A stretch of DNA of 14,193 nt from the NCBI GenBank assembly GCA_003225655.1, contig QIAW01000007.1, positions 1-14,193 on the forward strand, given 5' to 3'. This document shows, piece by piece, positions 7,530 through 14,193 of the stretch. The position numbers and the translations under genes were made by a program. The DNA is from Acidobacteriota bacterium (GTDB taxonomy: Bacteria > Acidobacteriota > Terriglobia > Terriglobales > Acidobacteriaceae). Below the pieces are notes generated by a model. It was not told the DNA's origin. It saw nothing but the letters and a program-made list of their open reading frames with translations, and did no database searches. How positions within the stretch are numbered: the stretch's first letter is position 1; every line of letters starts with the position of its first letter.

Positions 7530-7651
7530 GCGCGGATCGTGGTTTAGAGCTGCATGGAGTCGAGCGTCCTGGCAACGGCTTAAGGAAGACTCAACGAATC
7601 AAGCAAACTAGCCCCACGGCGCTTCCGCCTGATAACCTTACTACTTGAGCC

Positions 7652-8605
7652 ATGAAAACTCTTGAAGCCGCTCATCTTAGGATTGGGATTGCGGAGAACA
7701 TTGTCGAACTCACGGGCGGCACACCCATGCTCCATCTCGCCCGGCTCACCGCGCCTGGAGAGGGCGAGGTTTATGCCAAGCTGGAATACCTGAATCCAGG
7801 TGGCAGCGTGAAGGACCGCGCGGCTGTGGGCATGATCCGCCGGGCCGAGCAGCAGGGTTTGCTGCGGCCGGGTTCGACCGTCATTGAGGCCACCGCCGGC
7901 AATACCGGTATTGGCCTGGCGCTTATTGGTGTGAATAAGGGTTATCGTGTGGTGCTCTTCGTGCCCGAACGGTTTTCCCGGGAGAAAGTCCAGGTCATGG
8001 AGGCGCTCGGTGCTGAAGTGCACCGCACACCGGATTCTGAAGGCATCCAGGGCGCTATCCGGCGCGCCAAAGAGCTGGCTGCAGGCATTCCTGATTCGTT
8101 TACTGCGCTGCAGTTTGAGAATCCCGCCAACCCTGATTTCCATTACGAAACTACCGCCCCAGAGATATTCGAACAGATGCAGGGCCGGGTGGATGCGCTG
8201 GTGATCGGAGTAGGCACGGGCGGCACTTTTTCCGGTGTGGCCCGTTATCTCAAGGAGCGGCTGCCCAAAGTTCTGGCGGTCGCGGTCGAAACCAAGGGCT
8301 CGGTGCTGGGCGGCGGTCCTCCCGGCGAGCACAAGGTCGAGGGCATCGGGGCGAGCTTTATCCCCAAGACCTTCGATGGCAGCCTGGCAGATGAAATCCT
8401 GATGGTCCGCGATGATGATGCCTTCGCCATGGTGAAAGAACTGGCGCGCAAATGTGGCGTACTCGCCGGCTCTTCAAGCGGCGCCAGCGTCTTTGCCGCC
8501 GTACAGGTCGCCAAACGCCTGGGACCGGATAAGCGCGTGGTCACCCTGGTGGCCGATAGCGCCGAGCGCTATCTGTCGAAAGGAATCTTTGAGGGCGGAA
8601 AGTAA
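7652..8605 (+). CDS. mccA: PLP-dependent cystathionine beta-synthase / cysteine synthase (MccA/CysK type)
   Basis: This 317-residue fold-type II PLP enzyme shows the Schiff-base lysine K54 in NPGGSVKDR, the substrate loop EATAGNTGIGLA (usually EPTSGNTG or EPTAGNTG), and the phosphate-binding loop GVGTGGTFSGV. It also has GSSSGAS near the C-terminus. Several features recall Bacillus MccA (YrhA), the O-acetylserine-dependent cystathionine beta-synthase, rather than plain CysK: VPERFSREK, GIQGAI, FENPANP and the ending SERYLSKGI-like AERYLSKGIFEGG. It lacks C-terminal CBS domains. The next gene is a cystathionine-type lyase/synthase, so the pair would fit reverse transsulfuration (homocysteine to cysteine), although cysteine synthesis from O-acetylserine and sulfide remains possible. 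It starts 122 bases after the VWA gene; ATG 7652 has only a weak upstream TTGAG. The gene appears intact. Confidence 0.85.
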   Translation: MKTLEAAHLRIGIAENIVELTGGTPMLHLARLTAPGEGEVYAKLEYLNPGGSVKDRAAVGMIRRAEQQGLLRPGSTVIEATAGNTGIGLALIGVNKGYRVVLFVPERFSREKVQVMEALGAEVHRTPDSEGIQGAIRRAKELAAGIPDSFTALQFENPANPDFHYETTAPEIFEQMQGRVDALVIGVGTGGTFSGVARYLKERLPKVLAVAVETKGSVLGGGPPGEHKVEGIGASFIPKTFDGSLADEILMVRDDDAFAMVKELARKCGVLAGSSSGASVFAAVQVAKRLGPDKRVVTLVADSAERYLSKGIFEGGK

Positions 8606-8703
8606 GAAGTCACCACCACAGAGGCACAGAGACGATTGGGGAAATTGAGAAGTTGGAAGTCAGAAGGAAGAAGTTAGAAGCAAATGAACTTCCTTCTGAC
8701 TTC
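8606..8703. repeat. Low-complexity spacer with a 15-bp perfect inverted repeat
   Basis: The spacer after the MccA-type gene begins with CCACAGAGGCACAGAGA-like purine-rich sequence. It then holds GAAGTCAGAAGGAAG at 8656-8670 and its exact reverse complement at 8689-8703, separated by 18 bases. The RNA could form a stable stem between the two transsulfuration genes. There is no T-run after it, so it is not a standard Rho-independent terminator. Confidence 0.7.
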
Positions 8704-8734
8704 GTACTTCCAAGAATGTGCTAGATACCTTCCT

Positions 8735-9886
8735 ATGAAAAAAGATCGAGGTTTCGCCACTAAATCAATTCACACAGGCCAGGAGCCGGATCCGCTGACC
8801 GGAGCGGTCACGGTCCCCATCTACGCTACTTCCACCTATGTGCAGGAAGAGATTGGCAAGCACAAGGGATATGAGTATGCGCGGGTCAGCAATCCTACGC
8901 GCACACGGCTGGAGCAGAACCTGGCGGCGCTCGAGGGTGGCAGCTCGTCCCATGTCTTTGCCTCAGGAATGGCTGCCATCAATGCCATGTGCACCATGCT
9001 CAAGGCTGGGGATCACCTCATTTGCTCGCATAATGTGTACGGTGGCGTGCCCCGGTTATTCGATCAGATCCTCAGCAACTATGGGCTGGAGTTTACCTAC
9101 GTTGATACGTCAGAGATTGGCGCCGTTGACCGCGCCATCAAGCGTAATACCAAGATTGCTTACGTTGAGACGCCCACCAACCCACTGATGACGCTCAGTG
9201 ACATCGCGGCCATCAGCCGCATCTGCCGCCGCCGCGGGGTCGAGCTTGTGGTCGACAACACTTTCCTTTCTCCCTATTTCCAGCAGCCCATTCGGCTGGG
9301 AGCAGACATGGTGATCCACTCCACCACAAAGTTCCTCAACGGCCACAGCGATGGCCTGGGTGGAGTCGTGGTCTGCACCAAAGCGGAGCAGGCGGAAAAG
9401 CTGGCGTTCATTCAGAAATCAGCGGGAGCGATCCTGTCGCCGTTTGAGTGCTGGCTGGTGCTGCGCGGCGTCAAGACCCTTTCCGTGCGCATGCAGCAGC
9501 ATGACCGCAACGGACGCGCGGTCGCTGCCTTCCTCAACAAGCACAAGAAAGTAAAGAAGGTCTACTATCCCGGGCTGCCTGACCATCCGCAGCATCAGTT
9601 GGCCAAACAGCAAATGACCGGCTTCGGCTCCATGATCACCTTCGAAACCGGCTCGCTGAAAAACGCCAACAAGATGCTGCGCAAGCTGCGCGTCTGCACG
9701 CTGGGCGAGTCGCTCGGCGGAGTGGAAACGCTGATCTCGCATCCGGCGACCATGACCCACGCCGCGCTAGGCGAGAAAGGCCGCAAAGCCATCGGCATTA
9801 CCGATGGCATGGTACGCATCTCGGTGGGCATTGAAGATGTGGAAGATTTGTTCGAGGATCTGGACCAGGGGTTGGCGGCGATTTGA
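8735..9886 (+). CDS. Cystathionine gamma-synthase / gamma-lyase family PLP enzyme
   Basis: This 383-residue fold-type I enzyme of the Cys/Met metabolism PLP family has FATKSIHTGQ at the N-terminus, YARVSNPTRTRLE, the cofactor-stacking region HNVYGGVPRLF, YVETPTNP, VVDNTF, and the PLP lysine K199 in HSTTKFLNGHSD. It ends with SLGGVETLISHPATMTH and VRISVGIED. These features cannot by themselves separate cystathionine gamma-synthase (MetB) from gamma-lyase (MccB/CTH); the MccA-like upstream gene favours the lyase. The start at ATG 8735 matches the family. An in-frame ATG at 8684 would add 17 residues encoded partly by the inverted repeat and is rejected. The spacing of 129 bases to the upstream gene contains that repeat, which could tune co-expression. 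Length is normal and the gene is intact. Confidence 0.88.
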   Translation: MKKDRGFATKSIHTGQEPDPLTGAVTVPIYATSTYVQEEIGKHKGYEYARVSNPTRTRLEQNLAALEGGSSSHVFASGMAAINAMCTMLKAGDHLICSHNVYGGVPRLFDQILSNYGLEFTYVDTSEIGAVDRAIKRNTKIAYVETPTNPLMTLSDIAAISRICRRRGVELVVDNTFLSPYFQQPIRLGADMVIHSTTKFLNGHSDGLGGVVVCTKAEQAEKLAFIQKSAGAILSPFECWLVLRGVKTLSVRMQQHDRNGRAVAAFLNKHKKVKKVYYPGLPDHPQHQLAKQQMTGFGSMITFETGSLKNANKMLRKLRVCTLGESLGGVETLISHPATMTHAALGEKGRKAIGITDGMVRISVGIEDVEDLFEDLDQGLAAI

Positions 9887-9935
9887 GTGGACGATTAACC
9901 GCCGCTGAACAGCACGCAACAACAATTGTGAAAAC

Positions 9936-11146
9936 ATGCGCATCACTGGCTATCGCGGGCACAAGATCTGGTGGTTTCTGCTGATCATTGCAAACGCGGC
10001 GTGGCCTTCAGCTTTGTCCGCTCAGAGGCCGAAGGCGCGAGCGAGGTTTTTCCACACTCAAGTGATCGGCTACTTTACCGAAAATGGCGTGAAGTCCGGC
10101 CGGTACACCATCAAGGATGTTGCAACCAGCGGCGCCGCAACCTTGCTTACCAGGCTCGACTATGCGTTTGGCCGTGTTGACGGCAATCAATGCCAGATTG
10201 CCGACCGCGAAACAGCTCTGGATCATGCTTACACCGATGCTGAGAGCATCGATGGTACGGCCGATCCAGTTGGCCCCAACCGGCTTCGCGGCGCCTTTCA
10301 TCAGCTTCAGGAACTGAAACGCCGTTATCCAAAACTGAAAGTGGTCATATCGTTTGGTGGATGGGGCCAATCGCAGGGCTTTTCCAGCGCCGCTGAACCC
10401 GATCATGTGCGCGAATTTGTGCGCTCCTGCATCCATACTTTTATCGAAGGAAATATTGGGAGTATCCGGTGGAAGGCGGCGTGACTCAGGGTCTTCCGGA
10501 AGACACCAGGAATTTCACTGCCATGGTTGCCGAATTCCGCCGCCAACTCGATGCCGTTCGTCCCGGGCTTCTGCTTACTGCGGCGCTACCGGCGGAAGCC
10601 GAACTGTATAAGAATTTTGAACTGAAGAAAATCAGCCACACCATGAATGAGCTCTCCATTATGGCCTACGACCTCCATTGGAACAGCGAGCCGATAACCA
10701 ACCTGCACAGCCCGCTGTTCCACGATCTGGCAGATCCGTCAAAACCTCCGATGGATACGCACTTTGGCGACTATGCCGTTCAAGGCTTTCTCCAGGCAGG
10801 AGTGCCCGCACGGAAGATCGTGTTGGGCGTTCCTTTTTACGGCAAAGGCTGGACCGGAGTAAAAGACACCAATCATGGTCTCTACCAGCCGGCTACTGGA
10901 CCAGCAAAGGATTGGGGCGGCTACAAGATGCTGAAAGCCTTGCCGGATGCAGACCGACAGTACTATGCAGCGCCGGCCACCTGCTCCGTGTGGAGTGGCG
11001 AAAATTTCTGGAGTTATGACTGTCCTGAGGCGCTACATCGAAAGATGGATTACATTCGAAGCCACCACCTGGGCGGCGTCATGTTCTGGGAGCTGAGCCA
11101 GGATACGGACGACGGGGAACTCCTGCATGCGCTGACCAAGCGGTGA
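9936..11146 (+). pseudogene. Secreted GH18 (chitinase-like) glycoside hydrolase, frame-shifted by a deletion at the catalytic motif
   Basis: GH18 enzymes cleave beta-1,4-N-acetylglucosamine chains. From ATG 9936 a signal peptide (about residues 11-30, WWFLLIIANAAWPSALSAQ) leads to VIGYFTENG, LDYAFGRV and the SxGG motif in VVISFGGWGQSQGF, then FVRSCIHTFIEGN. At 10452-10457 the frame changes and the next frame continues as WEYPVEGG, a FTAMVAEFRRQL helix, LLLTAALPAE, the MAYDLHW motif, VLGVPFYGKGW and GVMFWELSQDTDDG. The family motif DxxDxDxE is cut: the segment holding the three aspartates is missing, while its glutamate (codon 10460-10462, in WEYP) survives. Perhaps one to two dozen residues are lost. 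Without repair the first frame stops at 10484. Both halves are otherwise conserved, so the damage is recent or artefactual. The gene faces the ABC permease gene, stop to stop, across 49 bases. Confidence 0.85.
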
Positions 11147-11170
11147 TAGCCGCGCCGGAAATGCTCTTGC

Positions 11171-11191
11171 AGAGAACAGAGAACTGAGAAC
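11171..11191. repeat. Three tandem 7-bp repeats between convergent genes
   Basis: AGAGAAC at 11171-11177 and 11178-11184, then TGAGAAC at 11185-11191, fill much of the 49-bp gap between the GH18 and ABC permease stop codons. No hairpin with a T-run is seen, so no terminator is called. Confidence 0.55.
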
Positions 11192-11195
11192 TGCT

Positions 11196-12416
11196 TTACT
11201 CGTACCGCAGCGCCTCAATCGGGTTGAGCCGCGCTGCTTTGCGCGCCGGGTAATATCCGAAGAACACGCCCACGGCAATCGAGAATAGCACCGCAATCAG
11301 AATGGCGGTTGTAGAAATCGAGACCGGCCAGCCCAGCACGCGGGGAATCAAAAAGCTCAAGGCGAGGCCGCTGACAATCCCAATCGCGCCTCCCATCACA
11401 CTCAACACCACCGCTTCGGTCAGGAACTGGCGTTGCACGTCGTCTTCGGTTGCGCCGATGGCCATGCGGATGCCGATCTCGCGCGTGCGCTCAGTCACTG
11501 AGACCAGCATGATGTTCATGATGCCAATTCCACCAACGATCAAAGAGACGCTGGCAATCGAAGCCAGCAGCAGCGTCATGACCGTGGTCTGCTGGTCGTA
11601 GAGATCGGCCACGTCGGCCATGTTGCGCACGAAGAAGTCGTCATCCTGTGGCTGCCGGATGCGATGCCGGTCGCGCAGCACGCCTTCAATCTGGCCCTGG
11701 GCGGCAAAGCTCGCTTCTTTCGATTGCGCCGAGACCATGGCATAGGCCAGCCACTGGGTGCCATTCATCTTTTTCTGCACCGTAGTATAGGGCATGAGGA
11801 TCACGTCGTCCTGATCGTTTCCCATGGCGACCGAAGAGCCCTTGACCGAGAGTACGCCGATCACGCGGAATGGCAGCGAGTTGATGCGCACAGTCTGCCC
11901 CACCGGATCGGCTGCCGGGAACAGGTTCTTGCGTACGGTGTCGCCGATCACCGCCACGTTAGCGGCGGTTTGTACATCGTCTTGGGTGAAGTTAGTGCCT
12001 TCGTCGAGCGGCCAGGCACGGATATCCAAATACTCAGGCTCGGTACCAGTGATGCGGGTATACCAGTTGTCATTGCCAAAAACTATTTGGGCTGATGTTC
12101 CCGTACCCGCTGCCACCATCGAGACCGCCGGGCATTCGCGGCGGATGGCCGCGACGTCGTCGTAGACCAGCGTTTTGGTATTGCCCCAGCCCAGCCGGAC
12201 ACCGCCCCGGTTCATGGTTCCGGAGCCAACAAAGAGCACGTTGGACCCCATGGCCGCAATTTGCTGCTGTACCTGGTGCTGCGCGCCCTGTCCCAGGGCG
12301 ACCATGGCGATGACCGCGCCCACGCCGATGATAATGCCCAGGCTAGTCAGGCAAGAACGCAGCTTATTTCGTGCGATTGCCCGCAGCGCGATGCGAATTG
12401 TGGCCATCAGTTCCAT
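11196..12416 (-). CDS. MacB-type ABC transporter permease
   Basis: This 406-residue inner-membrane permease of the MacB/FtsX family starts with RIALRAIARNKLRSCLTSLG and the first membrane helix (about residues 23-45, IIIGVGAVIAMVALG). A large periplasmic MacB_PCD domain follows (about 46-280), recognisable from GSNVLFVGSG, ITGTEPEYLDIRAWPL and VRINSLPFRVIGVL. The C-terminal FtsX domain has three helices (about 283-310, 335-360 and 368-390), the coupling motif TREIGIRMAIGAT and the ending YYPARKAARLNPIEALRYE. In classical MacB the ATPase and permease are fused; here they are separate genes, as in YknXYZ or LolCDE-type systems. The start at ATG 12416 is supported by GGGAG seven bases upstream; the ATG at 12407 is the alternative. 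It is last in the adaptor-ATPase-permease operon. Substrate unknown; members export macrolides, peptides or lipoproteins. Confidence 0.9.
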   Translation of the reverse strand: MELMATIRIALRAIARNKLRSCLTSLGIIIGVGAVIAMVALGQGAQHQVQQQIAAMGSNVLFVGSGTMNRGGVRLGWGNTKTLVYDDVAAIRRECPAVSMVAAGTGTSAQIVFGNDNWYTRITGTEPEYLDIRAWPLDEGTNFTQDDVQTAANVAVIGDTVRKNLFPAADPVGQTVRINSLPFRVIGVLSVKGSSVAMGNDQDDVILMPYTTVQKKMNGTQWLAYAMVSAQSKEASFAAQGQIEGVLRDRHRIRQPQDDDFFVRNMADVADLYDQQTTVMTLLLASIASVSLIVGGIGIMNIMLVSVTERTREIGIRMAIGATEDDVQRQFLTEAVVLSVMGGAIGIVSGLALSFLIPRVLGWPVSISTTAILIAVLFSIAVGVFFGYYPARKAARLNPIEALRYE

Positions 12417-12420
12417 ACAA

Positions 12421-12454
12421 CAGCTCCCAAAAACAGCTCCAATCTCTCAGCTCC
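12421..12454. repeat. Three CAGCTCC repeats (GGAGCTG on the coding strand)
   Basis: CAGCTCC occurs at 12421-12427, 12434-12440 and 12448-12454 with seven- and six-base spacers mostly of A/C/T. The copy nearest the permease gene contains its Shine-Dalgarno on the minus strand. The same word occurs once at 546-552 before rph. Confidence 0.6.
12424..12428 (-). promoter_or_regulatory. Shine-Dalgarno GGGAG for the ABC permease
   Basis: On the minus strand GGGAG lies seven bases before ATG 12416, which fixes that start over the ATG at 12407. It lies within one of three GGAGCTG repeats. Confidence 0.6.
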
Positions 12455-12490
12455 AAAGCACGACTTCCAAGATTGGGAAGCGACGCAAGT

Positions 12491-13279
12491 TCAATCCTCC
12501 AAGGCCGGCAGAGTCCGCAGCACTTCGCTGGCGAGCTGGCGGTTCACGATGGCTTCGTCCTTGCGGATTTTTCCATCGCGAAAGACAATCGAGCGCTTGG
12601 CAAACTGCGCGATGTCGTGCTCGTGGGTCACCAGCACAATAGTCAGTCCGCGCTCCTCATTGAGCTTCTGGAATATCTCCATCACTTCAACCGAAGTGCG
12701 GCTGTCGAGGTTGCCGGTGGGCTCATCCGCCAGCAAGATTGCCGGACGGTTCACCAGCGCCCGGGCAATGGCCACGCGCTGCTGCTGCCCGCCGGAGAGC
12801 TGGGAAGGGAAGTGTTCGGCGCGGTCCGCCAGCCCCACCATGGCCAGAGCTTCTTTGGCCCGGCTTATCCGCTCCTGCTCCGAGATGCGGGCGTAGATGG
12901 CGGGAAGCTCGGCGTTCTCCAACGCGGTGGTGCGCGACAGCAGGTTGAAGCCCTGGAAGACAAAGCCGATCTTGCGGTTGCGTATGGCCGCCAGCTCACG
13001 CTTGTTCAGCAGCGAGACATCAGTCCCTTCCAGAAGATACTTCCCGGAGCTGGGACCATCGAGGCAGCCCAGTATGTTCATGAAGGTAGACTTGCCGCTG
13101 CCGCTGGCGCCCATGACGGCAACAAATTCTCCATGCGCGATCTCAACGCTGATACCGCGCAGCGCATGCACCCGGGTATCACCCAACTCATAGTATTTGT
13201 GGACGTCTTCCACCCGGATGGGAACGGCTGTCTCTTTCTCAGAGAATGCGACCGGCGGTGTGCTCGTCATAGTTGCCAT
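12491..13279 (-). CDS. ABC transporter ATP-binding protein (MacB/LolD type)
   Basis: This 262-residue ATPase would power the neighbouring permease. Visible motifs: Walker A GASGSGKST (residues 57-65), Q-loop glutamine Q109 in VFQGFNLL, signature LSGGQQQRVAIARAL (161-175), Walker B ILLADEPTGNLD (181-192) with E186, and the H-loop H219 in VTHEHD. The FQGFNLL and EPTGNLDS wording is typical of the LolD/MacB/FtsE group. The start at ATG 13279 is chosen because it follows the adaptor stop by 17 bases, with GGTGAG nine bases upstream. Upstream in-frame codons to 13501 would overlap the adaptor gene and show no conserved sequence. About twenty extra residues (to SEKETAVPIRV) precede the core. The spacer to the permease is 74 bases and carries the GGAGCTG repeats. 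The gene is intact. Confidence 0.92.
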   Translation of the reverse strand: MATMTSTPPVAFSEKETAVPIRVEDVHKYYELGDTRVHALRGISVEIAHGEFVAVMGASGSGKSTFMNILGCLDGPSSGKYLLEGTDVSLLNKRELAAIRNRKIGFVFQGFNLLSRTTALENAELPAIYARISEQERISRAKEALAMVGLADRAEHFPSQLSGGQQQRVAIARALVNRPAILLADEPTGNLDSRTSVEVMEIFQKLNEERGLTIVLVTHEHDIAQFAKRSIVFRDGKIRKDEAIVNRQLASEVLRTLPALED

Positions 13280-13296
13280 GGTTTTATTCTCACCGG

Positions 13297-14193
13297 TTAG
13301 CGTCCTCCACGCGGCGGACCGCCCAGTGGGGAGGAAGTGGCGCTGCTGCTGCGCGCGCTCTTGGAAGAAGACCCTGTCACTAACGGGACATTTTCCTGGA
13401 GGTCGCCGTGAAGCACCTGCGCAACTGCCGTCGAGGTGTGGTCCGTAATTCCAGTTTGGATTTGCACCGGCTCCAAGGTTTTGTCGGGCCGTAGTTTCCA
13501 AACCACAACCACATCGTTCGATTGGCTCGACTTCGTAACCCGAGGCTGGGCATTGTCGCCTGCTGCCCCGGCTGCTGTTCCACCCGCAGCTCCGGCTGAA
13601 GCTCCCGCTTGGGCTCGCGGGCCTCCACCGCCGCTATTGCCTCCACCGCCAGTGGCGCTGTTGCCTCCACCGCCGTTGCCGCCGCCACGATTGCCGCGCC
13701 CGCCGCCTCGAACATTTTGTTGAATGCCGTATTTCGCGTAGAGCTTCTGGATCTCATCCGCACTCAGGTCTGGCTTATAGCGGAGCGCGCTGTTGGCCAC
13801 CTTCAATGCATTATGCGCCGAAGCCACAGGAATGGTGACGTAAGCCGTCATTCCGGGAAAAAGCTTAAGGTCGGGATTATCAAAATTCACGATGGTGTCA
13901 TAGGTGACGACGTTCTGCACCGTGGTGGCATTCATGCGCACCTGTCCCACCTGTCCGCCGAATTGGTCCTGGGGGAAGGCGTCGACTTTAAAGGTGACGC
14001 GCTGGCCAGAACGGATTTGTCCTACGTCTGATTCGTCGGTCTTGGCATAGACCTGCATCTTGGTCAGGTCTTGCGCGATGACGAAAAGCGTGGGCGCCTG
14101 CAAGGAGGCGGCGACCGTCTGGCCCACATCAACATTGCGGCTTACCACCGTGCCATCAATGGGAGAGGTGATGATGGTGTGATTGAGATTGGT
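13297..14193 (-). CDS. Periplasmic adaptor (membrane fusion) protein, HlyD/MacA type, 5' end outside window
   Basis: The visible 298 residues are the C-terminal part of an adaptor that links an inner-membrane ABC permease to an outer-membrane channel. The frame is open to the window edge, starting TNLNHTIITSPIDGTVVSR, the second half of a lipoyl/barrel-sandwich motif. The beta-barrel domain follows: LFVIAQDLTKMQVYAKTDES, SGQRVTFKVDAFP, VTYDTIVNFDNPDLKLFPGM, IPVASAHNALKVANSALRY. A Gly/Asn/Ala-rich low-complexity stretch (coded at about 13550-13710) then interrupts the membrane-proximal domain, which resumes as VVVVWKLRPDKTLEPVQIQTG. The tail is Ser/Gly/Arg-rich. The signal peptide and alpha-hairpin should lie beyond 14193. 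The gene is first of the three visible operon genes, with the ATPase 17 bases downstream. Confidence 0.9.
   Translation of the reverse strand, partial: TNLNHTIITSPIDGTVVSRNVDVGQTVAASLQAPTLFVIAQDLTKMQVYAKTDESDVGQIRSGQRVTFKVDAFPQDQFGGQVGQVRMNATTVQNVVTYDTIVNFDNPDLKLFPGMTAYVTIPVASAHNALKVANSALRYKPDLSADEIQKLYAKYGIQQNVRGGGRGNRGGGNGGGGNSATGGGGNSGGGGPRAQAGASAGAAGGTAAGAAGDNAQPRVTKSSQSNDVVVVWKLRPDKTLEPVQIQTGITDHTSTAVAQVLHGDLQENVPLVTGSSSKSARSSSATSSPLGGPPRGGR

Noticed and set aside
7580..8332. 250-codon minus-strand frame opposite the MccA-type gene
   Set aside because: Antisense shadow without family features.
8656..8703. Inverted repeat as a Rho-independent terminator
   Set aside because: No T-run follows either arm and the stem is only moderately GC-rich.
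8684..8734. Upstream start for the cystathionine-type enzyme at 8684
   Set aside because: The added residues are encoded by the inverted-repeat spacer and do not match the family N-terminus, which fits ATG 8735.
440..10475. Programmed ribosomal frameshifting as an explanation for the four two-frame genes
   Set aside because: Frameshifting could join frames but cannot restore the conserved residues missing at each join, and no slippery heptamer with a downstream structure was evident.
12371..13300. 309-codon plus-strand frame opposite the ABC ATPase
   Set aside because: Antisense to a gene with all ABC motifs; no domain features of its own.
12491..13501. Longer 336-residue version of the ABC ATPase starting at 13501
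   Set aside because: The extra N-terminus overlaps the adaptor gene and shows no conserved sequence; ATG 13279 has a suitable GGTGAG and a 17-base gap from the adaptor stop.

Overview
The window looks like a chromosomal segment of an Acidobacteriota (Terriglobia-type) bacterium. The main reason is a tandem pair of secreted von Willebrand A proteins of the type called 'VWFA-related Acidobacterial domain' (TIGR03436). The split MacB-type ABC exporter with a glycine-rich adaptor, the moderately high GC content and the repeat-filled intergenic gaps also fit. The assignment is inference from gene content; there is no rRNA or other phylogenetic marker. I see no tRNA, rRNA, CRISPR, integrase or transposase gene.

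Layout. (1) Positions 1-4901, minus strand: a cell-envelope/RNA-processing cluster transcribed as DUF1015 protein, N-acetylmuramoyl-L-alanine amidase, GerMN-domain protein, glutamate racemase (murI), RNase PH (rph, running off the left edge). gerM, a racemase gene and rph are also neighbours in Bacillus, so this order is old. (2) 4902-5266: a divergent control region. (3) 5267-7529, plus strand: two overlapping VWA proteins, both with intact metal-binding (MIDAS) residues. (4) 7652-9886, plus strand: a PLP beta-synthase of the MccA/CysK type and a Cys/Met-metabolism PLP enzyme, probably a transsulfuration pair. (5) 9936-11146, plus strand: a secreted GH18 (chitinase-like) protein, broken. (6) 11196-14193, minus strand: an ABC export system in the order adaptor (HlyD/MacA type, 5' end outside the window), ATPase, permease.

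The most striking point is damage. Four of the twelve protein-coding loci (rph, murI, DUF1015, GH18) carry one lesion each. In each case the two flanking halves read well in two different frames and a stretch of conserved residues is missing at the join, so each is a frame-shifting internal deletion rather than a simple one-base error. The other eight loci look intact over the parts visible. Because murI is normally essential, either a second racemase exists elsewhere or the lesions are assembly, amplification or sequencing artefacts. Both options are testable.

The second notable item is a 174-bp element with ~58-bp imperfect terminal inverted repeats. It fills exactly the gap between the GerMN stop codon and the murI start codon. 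Other gaps hold short tandem or inverted repeats, including one set whose GGAG core seems to supply the ribosome-binding site of the ABC permease. I did not find a clear new defence, phage or biosynthetic system.
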